Source of the DNA: Nematostella vectensis
Lineage: Eukaryota; Cnidaria; Anthozoa; Actiniaria; Edwardsiidae
Length of the DNA: 64,000 nt
Assembly: GCF_932526225.1 (NCBI RefSeq)
Contig: NC_064035.1
Coordinates: 2,913,501-2,977,500 of the forward strand
Direction of reading: 5' to 3'
In this document: positions 24,301-36,100 of the stretch, piece after piece
Layout of the letters: each line of letters opens with the position of its first letter
Position numbering within the stretch: position 1 is the first letter of the stretch
Translations under genes and position numbers: made by a program
Notes under the pieces: generated by a model
Told to the model about the DNA's origin: nothing
The model's input: only the letters and a program-made list of their open reading frames with translations
The model's database searches: none

Positions 24301-27300
24301 TCCATTTTCCACATGTAGATATGGGTACCCTACCCATGAACACAAAGTATGTAGTGCATGTTCCATTGTCCACATGTAGATATGGGTACCCCACCCAAGC
24401 ACACAAAGTATGTAGTGCATGTTCCATTGTCCACATATAGATATGGGTACCCCACCCAAGCACACAAAGTATGTAGTGCATGTTCCATTGTCCACATGTA
24501 GATATGGGTACCCCACCCATGAACACAAAGTATGTAGTGCATGTTCCATTGTCCACATGTAGATATGGGTACCCCACCCAAGCACACAAAGTATGTAGTG
24601 CATGTTCCATTGTCCACATGTAGATATGGGTACCCCACCCATGCACACAAAGCATGTAGTGCATGTTCCATTGTCCACATGTAGATATGGGTACCCCACC
24701 CATGAACACAAAGTATGTAGTGCATGTTCCATTGTCCACATGTAGATATGGGTACCCCACCCATGAACACAAAGTATGTAGTGCATGTTCCATTGTCCAC
24801 ATGTAGATATGGGTACCCCACCCAAGCACACAAAGTATGTAGTGCATGTTCCATTGTCCACATGTAGATATGGGTACCCCACCCATGAACACAAAGTATG
24901 TAGTGCATGTTCCATTGTCCACATGTAGATATGGGTACCCCACCCAAGCACACAAAGTATGTAGTGCATGTTCCATTGTCCACATGTAGATATGGGTACC
25001 CCACCCAAGCACACAAAGTATGTAGTGCATGTTCCATTGTCCACATGTAGATATGGGTACCCCACCCATGCACACAAAGTATGTAGTGCATGTTCCATTG
25101 TCCACATGTAGATATGGGTACCCCACCCATGAACACAAAGTATGTAGTGCATGTTCCATTGTCCACATGTAGATATGGGTACCCCACCCAAGCACACAAA
25201 GTATGTAGTGCATGTTCCATTGTCCACATGTAGATATGGGTACCCCACCCAAGCACACAAAGTATGTAGTGCATGTTCCATTGTCCACATGTAGATATGG
25301 GTACCCCACCCAAGCACACAAAGTATGTAGTGCATGTTCCATTGTCCACATGTAGATATGGGTACCCCACCCAAGCACACAAAGTATGTAGTGCATGTTC
25401 CATTGTCCATGTGTAGATATGGGTACCCCACCCAAGCACACAAAGTATGTAGTGCATGTTCCATTGTCCATGTGTAGATATGGGTACCCCACCCAAGCAC
25501 ACAAAGTATGTAGTGCATGTTCCATTGTCCATATGTAGATATGGGTACCCCACCCATGCACACGAAGTATGTAGTGCATGTTCCATTGTCCACATGTAGA
25601 TATGGGTACCCCACCCAAGCACACAAAGTATGTAGTGCATGTTCCATTGTCCACATGTAGATATGGGTACCCCACCCATGCACACAAAGTATGTAGTGCA
25701 TGTTCCATTGTCCACATGTAGATATGGGTACCCCACCCAAGCACACAAAGTATGTAGTGCATGTTCCATTGTCCACATGTAGATATGGGTACCCCACCCA
25801 AGCACACAAAGTATGTAGTGCATGTTCCATTGTCCACATGTAGATATGGGTATCCCACCCATGCACACAAAGTATGTAGTGCATGTTCCATTGTCCACAT
25901 GTAGATATGGGTACCCCACCCATGAACACAAAGTATGTATTGCATGTTCCATTGTCCACATGTAGATATGGGTACCCCACCCATGCACACGAAGTATGTA
26001 GTGCATGTTCCATTGTCCACATGTAGATATGGGTACCCCACCCAAGCACACAAAGTATGTAGTGCATGTTCTATTGTCCACATGTAGATATGGGTACCCC
26101 ACCCATGAACACAAAGTATGTATTGCATGTTCCATTGTCCACATGTAGATATGGGTACCCCACCCATGCACACGAAGTATGTAGTGCATGTTCCATTGTT
26201 CACATGTAGATATGGGTACCCCACCCATGCACACGAAGTAGCATTCTTCTTTTGAGCTACTTATCAATTGGTTTATAGTATAGCATTTTAGGGCAAATGG
26301 CCAATACAAATTGACGTTGTTTAGCATCAGTGTCTGCCGGATGAGATTTTGCCACTGCACGGAAGATTTTCATTATTCATCATTCGATGATATTCTACCA
26401 TTTCTCGTTTAGTTGTTGTTGGCACCCAAGAAAAAGGCTTGCAAATTTCAACTTTGATTTCGTTCAGTGCACATGACTGATGAGGACCCACATGTTATTA
26501 TGTGCTATGCTTCATCTGTTGATGTCCACCAATTTATGAATAAAGAAACACGTAAAAATACCTTCACCAGTTGTTGAAAAGTGCCCTATATATAGTAACA
26601 GATATACTGTCTTTCAGACCATCGTGGAGACAAAGGAAGAACGTAAATCCAGAGGGCACCCTGTTGGACAAGATGTCCCGTATGCGGCCATGGGTGGAAT
26701 AACGGGCTTCAGCTCATTGATGGAAGGCTATATGAGGCTGGATGACAGTGGTATTGGACCACCCCCATTAGAGTTGCTCAACCAAGCCCCTGGTAAGGTG
26801 GAGATGTTGCAGTCAATAATGAATGTCAGTCCAAAATGAAAATGGACTAGTCAAAAATGAAACCAAACCAGTCCATATTCGTTTTTAACTAGTTTAAGTA
26901 GTAGGATTAGCGTTATTTTAAGTAAAAAAATAGAACTAGCGACTAACAAAGGCGACGAAAACAAACACAATTTGATGACAGCAGCTTTAATCGTTGTGAA
27001 TACAGGAATCTAATAATAAGTGGTACTGTCGTTCTACTCATTCATACAGCCATTACAGTCATGTGGGTCATTGAAGGTGCGTCATCTTTGGCGCTCTCGT
27101 AAGGGAGACCTCTGTGGAATAGTCAAAGACTATGTTGTGCTTGGCAATTTTGTTCAATCTATTCAGGGAAATTAATGAATCAATCACACCAAATTTAGTG
27201 ACAATTCTTGCATTGCCATTTGCTTTCTCTATTATCGTAGCAAGAAGGGAGTTTGGATGTAGCGGACCTTTATCGACTACATTGATCTTTACAGAAACAT

Positions 27301-30194
27301 AATCATTTTCTTGAAAGTTTAGCTTTCTTGGTAGTGTTTCCTTCATTTTCCGATTATAACCTGCCTGGTTTTCAAACACTTGGTCATTTTCACGTTTTTG
27401 CTTTTGTGCTCTTGTCTCAATGATGATTCCACTTTCATCTTCTTCCACATTTTGATCATGGCTTTCTATGATGCTGACTGTCATGGTAGCTGTTTTTGAT
27501 GTCGCTGCCCTTTCAGGGACTGTCGCTCTTTTTTTTTCTTTTGGGCTCTTGTCTCAACAGTGGCCAGCTCTTCTTCTTCTGTATTACTCACGGATTCGAC
27601 TTTATCATCGTTGTTTCCTTCTTCTTGAACGGTGCTTAGGATACCGGTTATTTCCCTCGTTGGGGTCAATGCCTTCTCTTTATGGGGGAAGATGCCAAAA
27701 ACAACTTCGTAGGGCGATTTGCCAATTGCTCGATGAAGAGTGATATTTTTTTTTGGTAGGCCGCCTCATTCAGAATTTTGCACCAATCATTTGATGCTAA
27801 TCCCTTCTCTTTAATGAGGCTCAACAAATTCTCCTTTACTAGTCGGTTTGCCCTCTCGACAAGTCCCTGAGCAGAAGGGTTTCTTGGGGCGCCTCGGGCT
27901 TGTGGTATGTTGAACTTTGCGCAGAAGTCATCAACGCTCCCTTTAAACTCTCCTCCCCTGTCTGTGTGCAATTTGCATGGAAACCCGAACTGCCAAAACA
28001 AGGGCTCGATGGTTTGGGCGACTTGAGTACATGAGTACTTGGAAAAATGATCTTCAACATGAAGAGCCCATAAATGCCTCCGTCCACAATTGCAGGGTAT
28101 CTTACGAAAATCAATTAAATCCATTTCCAGGTGGCTCAAAAACCCATCTGCCTGAATAGGTTTTGTCACCGGCTTCTTGCAATAGTTGGTGAGGCTGGCT
28201 TGTTCTTGATGCAATTTGCATATGGAGGTAAATAATGTTATGATTTGTTTAGGTAGGTTACTATAATTCTCACTGAGATACTTGGCAGTTTTATTCCTCC
28301 CTCGGTGGCAGATTGCTTTGTGAGCTTGCGAGAGGACATCGTGGATGGTCGATTTATGTACAACGTACTTTCCCTTGGCATCAATGACTCTTCCTTCCTC
28401 GTCAACGTTCCACTTATTGCGAATGATTTTCAACTTATCATAGTCCGACAGTGCGATGTCTTTCTTCTTTTCTGGCGTCGTACATTTCAGCCATTGCTTG
28501 GCCTTCTCGTAAAATTCGTCACAGATGTATAATGTTGTGTTGCTTTTGCCAGACTTACTTTTTTCCTTTAATTCTTCTAATTTCGAGTAGAAATCGTCTG
28601 CATCGACACAGACGCTAGCAGCCATTGCTAACCAAACACGCTTTGGTGACTGCGCTTGCGTGGAGTTTTGTATTGTTGTTCATTTCCCAAGAGGCGCCAC
28701 AGTTATAAAATTAGTTTCTAAACCGTGTCTTCCATCGCAATGTGTGGATGGCAGAGTGGTTAAGGTAACGGACTGGCAAGCTAGAGATCGAGAGTTCGAT
28801 CCTAGTGGTGGCACATACTGGAAAAAAAGGTAAGATAGAATTTATAACAGTAGGCAGGTAGGCAGGTAGGTAAGGAATAGAGGAAAAGGAAAAAGCAGGA
28901 AAGGAATTAGAGTGAAAAGGAAAGGAATGGGAGAAAGGAGGAAAGGGACGAGAGATAGTGGAAAGGAGCGAGAAGAAACAAAATGAAATAAGACTTTTGA
29001 CCCCCGAAAAATACCTAGCCCCATTTTATTTAATGTGACCCCAAAAAAGGGAAATCCCTTTTTAGAATCATTGACATATTCAACCATATTATTTTAGACT
29101 AGTCCAATTTCATTTTGGACTGGTTTGGTTTCATTTTGGACTAGTCCATTTTTATTTTGGACTAACATTCATTTTCGACTACAACAGAGATACTCAAAAA
29201 GGACACAAAGGGATGTTTGAAATTTCATTAAAAAAATACACACAAAAAAGGAACGAAAATGATGATGCTGAAAATTTAGACATTTACATTAACATCGCAG
29301 TTTCTTGTGTTCTAACAGTTACTTCAGTTGATTACCCGAGGTTCATTGTCCTCAAATAGTCGATTTGTTGTTATGATGGCTTATTCTGATGTTTTGTCTA
29401 TTGGCAGGGCCTCATGATCACGCGTTTCTCAAGGCCTACGGAGGCCTCTCGTTAGAGGATGGTCCTGGACAGGGAAGGGGTGCGGTTGCTCGTCGTACGA
29501 CAGAGGAGGAGGACATGGCCTGGTTTGAGAAGCGATATCAAGAACGGGTAATAAAGTGAGATAAGATAGCTAAGGCGTTATGTAGAACATTTTAATCCTT
29601 GTGAAAACAGCGTGGGCATCCTCAACATTGCTGGTACAAGCTCAAGGAAGACAAGTACGCGTTAGTGGACTTCTTAGCAGCATCAGCCAAGATTATGTGC
29701 AAGCAGCACACAAATGCTGGGCTTTGTTGTGCTCTTTTGTGCTGACGCTGTTTACACGAGGCTAAAATACTGAGATAAACAGTGACAAGAAGCAAACTTT
29801 TCTCTTGCAGAAGAAGAAACTCCAGAAGCGCAAACGAACTAGAGGAACAATATGTTATCCAATTAGTTAGATATAGCTGTGTACTTAAATGCGACCAGCG
29901 CCTCTACATTAAAATATTTTCAAGCACTTCGCTACCACGTTATAAGATGACAAGTTTTAATCTTCTTATATTTCTTATTATTATCTTCTTAAATTATTAT
30001 ATTTATTATTCGCTTGCTTACTGTTGTTGTTACAGAGGAAAGCAGAGAGAGAATGGTCTCGTGCAAAACCACAACCTGCAAAATTGGCGGCAGCGTCATC
30101 TAGCGGACAGAAAAGCCCCAAAGTCTCCCCACGAGGACTCGCCAGTAAACCATCTGGTAGACCAGGAGGCTCGGCACAACAGAGGCTTCGCTAG
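18348..30194 (+). CDS. FAM221A: FAM221A family protein
   Basis: Cysteine/histidine-rich protein of the FAM221 family; its molecular function is not established. Six inferred exons: 18348-18424, 19037-19210, 21368-21626, 26618-26792, 29408-29547 and 30036-30194, all GT-AG with agreeing phases, giving 327 aa (human about 298). Hallmarks in order: SIDEYWEYKK; IVGDDDGGKLFSPEEYEEYK; LVGPETPCFCEHR; the Cys-rich core CKVAGCKCRHYNFVPKNGSQ and CQCKHYTDDH; CGCGFPTHEHK; VPYAAMGGITGFSSLMEGYM and RLDDSGIG; and EEEDMAWFEKRYQER. The Cys/His spacing suggests zinc binding. Introns 2, 3 and 4 hold, respectively, a 67-bp array with a TIR insertion, a 61-bp array seeded on the exon 3 donor, and a Ginger1-like transposon 12 bp after the exon 4 donor. 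The stop codon lies in the first unit of a 34-bp array. A second strong acceptor at 29811 offers an alternative short last exon. Confidence 0.95.
19247..20092. repeat. 67-bp minisatellite in FAM221A intron 2 (resumes 21072-21225)
   Basis: About 13 tandem units with a period of 67 bp (for example CTTGTTG at 19264 and 19331), rich in TCACACAACTCCCTTGTTGT and ACCATACCACACTAGCCCTC motifs. Two to three degraded units continue at 21072-21225 after an inserted element, so the array was interrupted after it formed. Later units carry indels and an inner sub-repeat (CACACAACCTCCTTGTGTCA). Confidence 0.95.
20093..21071. mobile_element. 979-bp TIR element inserted in the 67-bp array
   Basis: It begins AGCCTGAGTATCAGGC and ends GCCTGATACTCAGGTTA, an inverted pair. 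The 10-bp sequence TCCTTATCAT flanks both ends (20083-20092 and 21072-21081), a likely target-site duplication, although the host array itself contains this word. A second internal copy of the terminus, AACCTGAGTATCAGGCC, at 20740 pairs perfectly over 17 bp with the right end. The element therefore looks nested or composite (inner 331 bp at 20740-21070). No transposase is visible. Confidence 0.75.
21591..26240. repeat. 61-bp minisatellite spanning the FAM221A exon 3 / intron 3 junction
   Basis: About 76 tandem units. Each has 36 bp homologous to the last 36 nt of exon 3 (ACATGTAGATATGGGTACCC then CACCCATGAACACAAA) followed by 25 bp homologous to the first 25 nt of the intron (GTATGTAGTGCATGTTCCAT then TGTCC). 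The first unit is the real exon end. Nearly every unit keeps the donor AAA/GTATGT; a few have GTATAT, and at least two have GCATGT. Some units lack 5 bp (CACCC), giving 56 bp. Since 61 is not a multiple of three, all three minus-strand frames stay open for long distances; these are artefacts. The last unit decays at about 26240. Confidence 0.97.
27068..28625 (-). pseudogene. Ginger1-type integrase/transposase, frameshifted
   Basis: The start at 28625 opens a 319-codon frame with an H2C2-like zinc region (HKAICHRGR ... CKLHQ, where the last Cys of the usual CxxC is His). A DDE core follows, with MDLIDF, LHTDRGGEF and QGLVERANRLVKENL. The segment between the first two acidic residues looks shorter than in relatives, at a direct repeat GTACTCA, suggesting an in-frame deletion. 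After the catalytic Glu the frame shifts by -1 at a run of nine A (complement of 27746-27754), and again by -1 at another run of nine A (27529-27537). It then continues to 27068 with a chromo/GPY-like tail (QENDYVSVKINVVDKGPLHP). The breaks suggest inactivity, unless both slips are real frameshift sites or homopolymer miscalls. Confidence 0.85.
28741..28815 (+). tRNA. tRNA-like sequence (pseudo-tRNA or SINE head)
   Basis: TGGCAGAGTGGTTAAGG resembles a pol III A box/D arm, and GAGTTCGATCC a B box/T loop, at correct spacing for a tRNA. A degenerate anticodon arm lies between them (GGACTGGCAAGCTAGAG). The T stem and acceptor stem pair poorly, so this is more likely a tRNA-derived relic or a SINE inserted in the transposon than a working tRNA gene. 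Confidence 0.4.
29811..29870 (+). CDS. Candidate alternative terminal exon of FAM221A
   Basis: A strong acceptor (TTTTCTCTTGCAG) precedes a phase-0 frame KKKLQKRKRTRGTICYPIS and a stop at 29868-29870. Joined to exon 5 it would give a shorter, very basic C-terminus instead of the 52-residue tail from 30036. Only transcript data can tell which is used; the 30036 exon starts RKAEREWSRAKP and looks more family-like. Confidence 0.35.
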   Translation, partial: KKKLQKRKRTRGTICYPIS

Positions 30195-33100
30195 ACCACT
30201 AAGGTCAGCACAGTAGAGGCTTAGCTAGACCACTAAGGTCAGCACAGTAGAGGCTTAGCTAGACCACTAAGGTCAGCACAACAAAGGCTTCGCTAGACCA
30301 CTAAGGTCAGCACAGTAGAGGCTTCGCTAGACCACTAAGGTCAGCACAACAGAGGCTCCGCTAGACCACTAAGGTCAGCACAGTAGAGGCTTAGCTAGAC
30401 CACTAAGGTCAGCACAACAAAGGCTTAGCTAGACCACTAAGGTCAGCACAACAGAGGCTTAGCTAGACCACTAAGGTCAGCACAACAGAGGCTCTGCTAG
30501 ACCACTAAGGTCAGCACAGTAGAGGCTTCGCTAGACCACTAAGGTCAGCACAGTAGAGGCTTAGCTAGACCACTAAGGTCAGCACAACAAAGGCTTAGCT
30601 AGACCACTAAGGTCAGCACAACAGAGGCTTAGCTAGACCACTAAGGTCAGCACAACAGAGGCTCTGCTAGACCACTAAGGTCAGCACAACAGAGGCTTAG
30701 CTAGACCACTAAGGTCAGCACAGTAGAGGCTTAGCTAGACCACTAAGGTCAGCACAACAGAGGCTTAGCTAGACCACTAAGGTCAGCACAACAGAGGCTT
30801 CGCTAGACCACTAAGGTCAGCACAGTAGAGGCTTAGCTAGACCACTAAGGTCAGCACAACAGAGGCTCTGCTAGACCACTAAGGTCAGCACAGTAGAGGC
30901 TTCGCTAGACCACTAAGGTCAGCACAGTAGAGGCTTAGCTAGACCACTAAGGTCAGCACAACAGAGGCTCTGCTAGACCACTAAGGTCAGCACAACAGAG
31001 GCTTCGCTAGACCACTAAGGTCAGCACAACAGAGGCTTCGCTAGACCACTAAGGTCAGCACAACAGAGGCTTCGCTAGACCACTAAGGTCAGCACAGTAG
31101 AGGCTTCGCTAGACCACTAAGGTCAGCACAACAGAGGCTTCGCTAGACCACTAAGGTCAGCACAGTAGAGGCTTAGCTAGACCACTAAGGTCAGCACAGT
31201 AGAGGCTCTGCTAGACCACTAAGGTCAGCACAACAGAGGCTTAGCTAGACCACTAAGGTCAGCACAGTAGAGGCTTAGCTAGACCACTAAGGTCAGCACA
31301 ACAGAGGCTTAGCTAGACCACTAAGGTCAGCACAGTAGAGGCTTAGCTAGACCACTAAGGTCAGCACAACAGAGGCTTAGCTAGACCACTAAGGTCAGCA
31401 CAACAGAGGCTTCGCTAGACCACTAAGGTCAGCACAGTAGAGGCTTAGCTAGACCACTAAGGTCAGCACAGTAGAGGCTTAGCTAGACCACTAAGGTCAG
31501 CACAACAGAGGCTTAACTAGACCACTAAGGTCAGCACAACAGAGGCTTAGCTAGACCACTAAGGTCAGCACAGTAGAGGCTTAGCTAGACCACTAAGGTC
31601 AGCACAACAGAGGCTTAGCTAGACCACTAAGGTCAGCACAGTAGAGGCTTAGCTAGACCACTAAGGTCAGCACAGTAGAGGCTTAGCTAGACCACTAAGG
31701 TCAGCACAGTAGAGGCTTAGCTAGACCACTAAGGTCAGCACAACAGAGGCTCTGCTAGACCACTAAGGTCAGCACAACAGAGGCTTCGCTAGACCACTAA
31801 GGTCAGCACAACAGAGGCTTCGCTAGACCACTAAGGTCAGCACAACAGAGGCTTCGCTAGACCACTAAGGTCAGCACAGTAGAGGCTTCGCTAGACCACT
31901 AAGGTCAGCACAACAGAGGCTTCGCTAGACCACTAAGGTCAGCACAGTAGAGGCTTAGCTAGACCACTAAGGTCAGCACAGTAGAGGCTCTGCTAGACCA
32001 CTAAGGTCAGCACAACAGAGGCTTAGCTAGACCACTAAGGTCAGCACAGTAGAGGCTTAGCTAGACCACTAAGGTCAGCACAACAGAGGCTTAGCTAGAC
32101 CACTAAGGTCAGCACAGTAGAGGCTTAGCTAGACCACTAAGGTCAGCACAACAGAGGCTTAGCTAGACCACTAAGGTCAGCACAACAGAGGCTTCGCTAG
32201 ACCACTAAGGTCAGCACAGTAGAGGCTTAGCTAGACCACTAAGGTCAGCACAGTAGAGGCTTAGCTAGACCACTAAGGTCAGCACAACAGAGGCTTAACT
32301 AGACCACTAAGGTCAGCACAACAGAGGCTTAGCTAGACCACTAAGGTCAGCACAGTAGAGGCTTAGCTAGACCACTAAGGTCAGCACAACAGAGGCTTAG
32401 CTAGACCACTAAGGTCAGCACAGTAAAGGCTTAGCTAGACCACTAAGGTCAGCACAGTAGAGGCTTAGCTAGACCACTAAGGTCAGCACAGTAGAGGCTT
32501 AGCTAGACCACTAAGGTCAGCACAACAGAGGCTTCGCTAGACCACTAAGGTCAGCACAGTAGAGGCTTAGCTAGACCACTAAGGTCAGCACAACAGAGGC
32601 TTCGCTAGACCACTAAGGTCAGCACAGTAGAGGCTTAGCTAGACCACTAAGGTCAGCACAACAAAGGCTTAGCTAGACCACTAAGGTCAGCACAGTAGAG
32701 GCTTCGCTAGACCACTAAGGTCAGCACAACAGAGGCTTAACTAGACCACTAAGGTCAGCACAACAGAGGCTTCGCTAGACCACTAAGGTCAGCACAGTAG
32801 AAGCTTCGCTAGACCACTAAGGTCAGCACAGTAGAGGCTTAGCTAGACCACTAAGGTCAGCACAGTAGAGGCTTAGCTAGACCACTAAGGTCAGCACAAC
32901 AAAGGCTTAACTAGACCACTAAGGTCAGCACAGTAGAGGCTTAGCTAGACCACTAAGGTCAGCACAACAGAGGCTTAGCTAGACCACTAAGGTCAGCACA
33001 GTAAAGGCTTAGCTAGACCACTAAGGTCAGCACAGTAGAGGCTTAGCTAGACCACTAAGGTCAGCACAGTAGAGGCTTAGCTAGACCACTAAGGTCAGCA

Positions 33101-36100
33101 CAACAGAGGCTTCGCTAGACCACTAAGGTCAGCACAGTAGAGGCTTAGCTAGACCACTAAGGTCAGCACAACAGAGGCTTCGCTAGACCACTAAGGTCAG
33201 CACAGTAGAGGCTTAGCTAGACCACTAAGGTCAGCACAACAAAGGCTTAGCTAGACCACTAAGGTCAGCACAGTAGAGGCTTCGCTAGACCACTAAGGTC
33301 AGCACAACAGAGGCTTAACTAGACCACTAAGGTCAGCACAACAGAGGCTTCGCTAGACCACTAAGGTCAGCACAGTAGAGGCTTCGCTAGACCACTAAGG
33401 TCAGCACAGTAGAGGCTTAGCTAGACCACTAAGGTCAGCACAGGAGAGGCTTCGCTAGACCACTAAGGTCAGCACAACAGAGGCTTAACTAGACCACTAA
33501 GGTCAGCACAGTAGAGGCTTCGCTAGACCACTAAGATCAGCACAACAGAGGCTTAGCTAGACCACTAAGGTCAGCACAACAGAGGCTTCGCTAGACCACT
33601 AAGGTCAGCACAGTAGAGGCTTCGCTAGACCACTAAGGTCAGCACAGTAGAGGCTTAGCTAGACCACTAAGGTCAGCACAACAGAGGCTTAACTAGACCA
33701 CTAAGGTCAGCACAGTAGAGGCTTCGCTAGACCACTAAGGTCAGCACAGTAGAGGCTTAGCTAGACCACTAAGGTCAGCACAACAGAGGCTTAGCTAGAC
33801 CACTAAGGTCAGCACAACAGAGGCTCTGCTAGACCACTAAGATCAGCACAACAGAGGCTTAGCTAGACCACTAACGTCAGCACAACAGAGGCTTAGCTAG
33901 ACCACTAAGGTCAGCACAACAGAGGCTTCGCTAGACCACTAAGGTCAGCACAGTAGAGGCTTCGCTAGACCACTAAGGTCAGCACAGTAGAGGCTTCGCT
34001 AGACCACTAAGGTCAGCACAGTAGAGGCTTCGCTAGACCACTAAGGTCAGCACAGTAGAGGCTTAGCTAGACCACTAAGGTCAGCACAACAGAGGCTTAG
34101 CTAGACCACTAAGGTCAGCACAACAGAGGCTTAGCTAGACCACTAAGGTCAGCACAACAGAGGCTTAGCTAGACCACTAACGTCAGCACAACAGAGGCTT
34201 AGCTAGACCACTAAGGTCAGCACAACAGAGGCTTCGCTAGACCACTAAGGTCAGCACAGTAGAGGCTTCGCTAGACCACTAAGGTCAGCACAACAGAGGC
34301 TTAGCTAGACCACTAAGGTCAGCACAACAGAGGCTTAGCTAGACCACTAAGGTCAGCACAGTAGAGGCTTCGCTAGACCACTAAGGTCAGCACAACAGAG
34401 GCTTAGCTAGACCACTAAGGTCAGCACAGTAGAGGCTTAGCTAGACCACTAAGGTCAGCACAGTAGAGGCTTAGCTAGACCACTAAGGTCAGCACAGTAG
34501 AGGCTTAGCTAGACCACTAAGGTCAGCACAACAGAGGCTTCGCTAGACCACTAAGGTCAGCACAGTAGAGGCTTAGCTAGACCACTAAGGTCAGCACAAC
34601 AGAGGCTTCGCTAGACCACTAAGGTCAGCACAGTAGAGGCTTAGCTAGACCACTAAGGTCAGCACAACAAAGGCTTAGCTAGACCACTAAGGTCAGCACA
34701 GTAGAGGCTTCGCTAGACCACTAAGGTCAGCACAACAGAGGCTTAACTAGACCACTAAGGTCAGCACAACAGAGGCTTCGCTAGACCACTAAGGTCAGCA
34801 CAGTAGAAGCTTCGCTAGACCACTAAGGTCAGCACAGTAGAGGCTTAGCTAGACCACTAAGGTCAGCACAGTAGAGGCTTAGCTAGACCACTAAGGTCAG
34901 CACAACAAAGGCTTAACTAGACCACTAAGGTCAGCACAGTAGAGGCTTAGCTAGACCACTAAGGTCAGCACAACAGAGGCTTAGCTAGACCACTAAGGTC
35001 AGCACAGTAAAGGCTTAGCTAGACCACTAAGGTCAGCACAGTAGAGGCTTAGCTAGACCACTAAGGTCAGCACAGTAGAGGCTTAGCTAGACCACTAAGG
35101 TCAGCACAACAGAGGCTTCGCTAGACCACTAAGGTCAGCACAGTAGAGGCTTAGCTAGACCACTAAGGTCAGCACAACAGAGGCTTCGCTAGACCACTAA
35201 GGTCAGCACAGTAGAGGCTTAGCTAGACCACTAAGGTCAGCACAACAAAGGCTTAGCTAGACCACTAAGGTCAGCACAGTAGAGGCTTCGCTAGACCACT
35301 AAGGTCAGCACAACAGAGGCTTAACTAGACCACTAAGGTCAGCACAACAGAGGCTTCGCTAGACCACTAAGGTCAGCACAGTAGAGGCTTCGCTAGACCA
35401 CTAAGGTCAGCACAGTAGAGGCTTAGCTAGACCACTAAGGTCAGCACAGGAGAGGCTTCGCTAGACCACTAAGGTCAGCACAACAGAGGCTTAACTAGAC
35501 CACTAAGGTCAGCACAGTAGAGGCTTCGCTAGACCACTAAGATCAGCACAACAGAGGCTTAGCTAGACCACTAAGGTCAGCACAACAGAGGCTTCGCTAG
35601 ACCACTAAGGTCAGCACAGTAGAGGCTTCGCTAGACCACTAAGGTCAGCACAGTAGAGGCTTAGCTAGACCACTAAGGTCAGCACAACAGAGGCTTAACT
35701 AGACCACTAAGGTCAGCACAGTAGAGGCTTCGCTAGACCACTAAGGTCAGCACAGTAGAGGCTTAGCTAGACCACTAAGGTCAGCACAACAGAGGCTTAG
35801 CTAGACCACTAAGGTCAGCACAACAGAGGCTCTGCTAGACCACTAAGATCAGCACAACAGAGGCTTAGCTAGACCACTAACGTCAGCACAACAGAGGCTT
35901 AGCTAGACCACTAAGGTCAGCACAACAGAGGCTTCGCTAGACCACTAAGGTCAGCACAGTAGAGGCTTCGCTAGACCACTAAGGTCAGCACAGTAGAGGC
36001 TTCGCTAGACCACTAAGGTCAGCACAGTAGAGGCTTCGCTAGACCACTAAGGTCAGCACAGTAGAGGCTTAGCTAGACCACTAAGGTCAGCACAACAGAG

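Larger units (their letters stand above)
26805..29186 (-). mobile_element. Ginger1-like DNA transposon in FAM221A intron 4
   Basis: 2,382-bp element bounded by 5'-TGTTG and CAACA-3' and flanked by a 4-bp direct repeat GAGA (26801-26804 and 29187-29190). The terminal inverted repeats are about 70 bp and nearly identical, with the inner part ATGAAACCAAACCAGTCCA present at both ends. TGTNR termini, a 4-bp duplication and a DDE integrase related to retroviral-type integrases are the published hallmarks of Ginger1 elements. Its minus-strand integrase frame is broken (next entry). The left end lies only 12 bp after the exon 4 splice donor at 26793. Confidence 0.88.

Noticed and set aside
21528-26360. 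Minus-strand open frames up to 1,156 codons across the 61-bp array
   Set aside because: A 61-bp period keeps all three frames equally open with the same 61-residue pattern; they are antisense to FAM221A and overlap its exon 3.
29612-29746. Open frame after AACAG at 29610 (starts RGHPQHCWYKLKED)
   Set aside because: No downstream donor fitting FAM221A, no family similarity, and the flanking exons join in phase without it.
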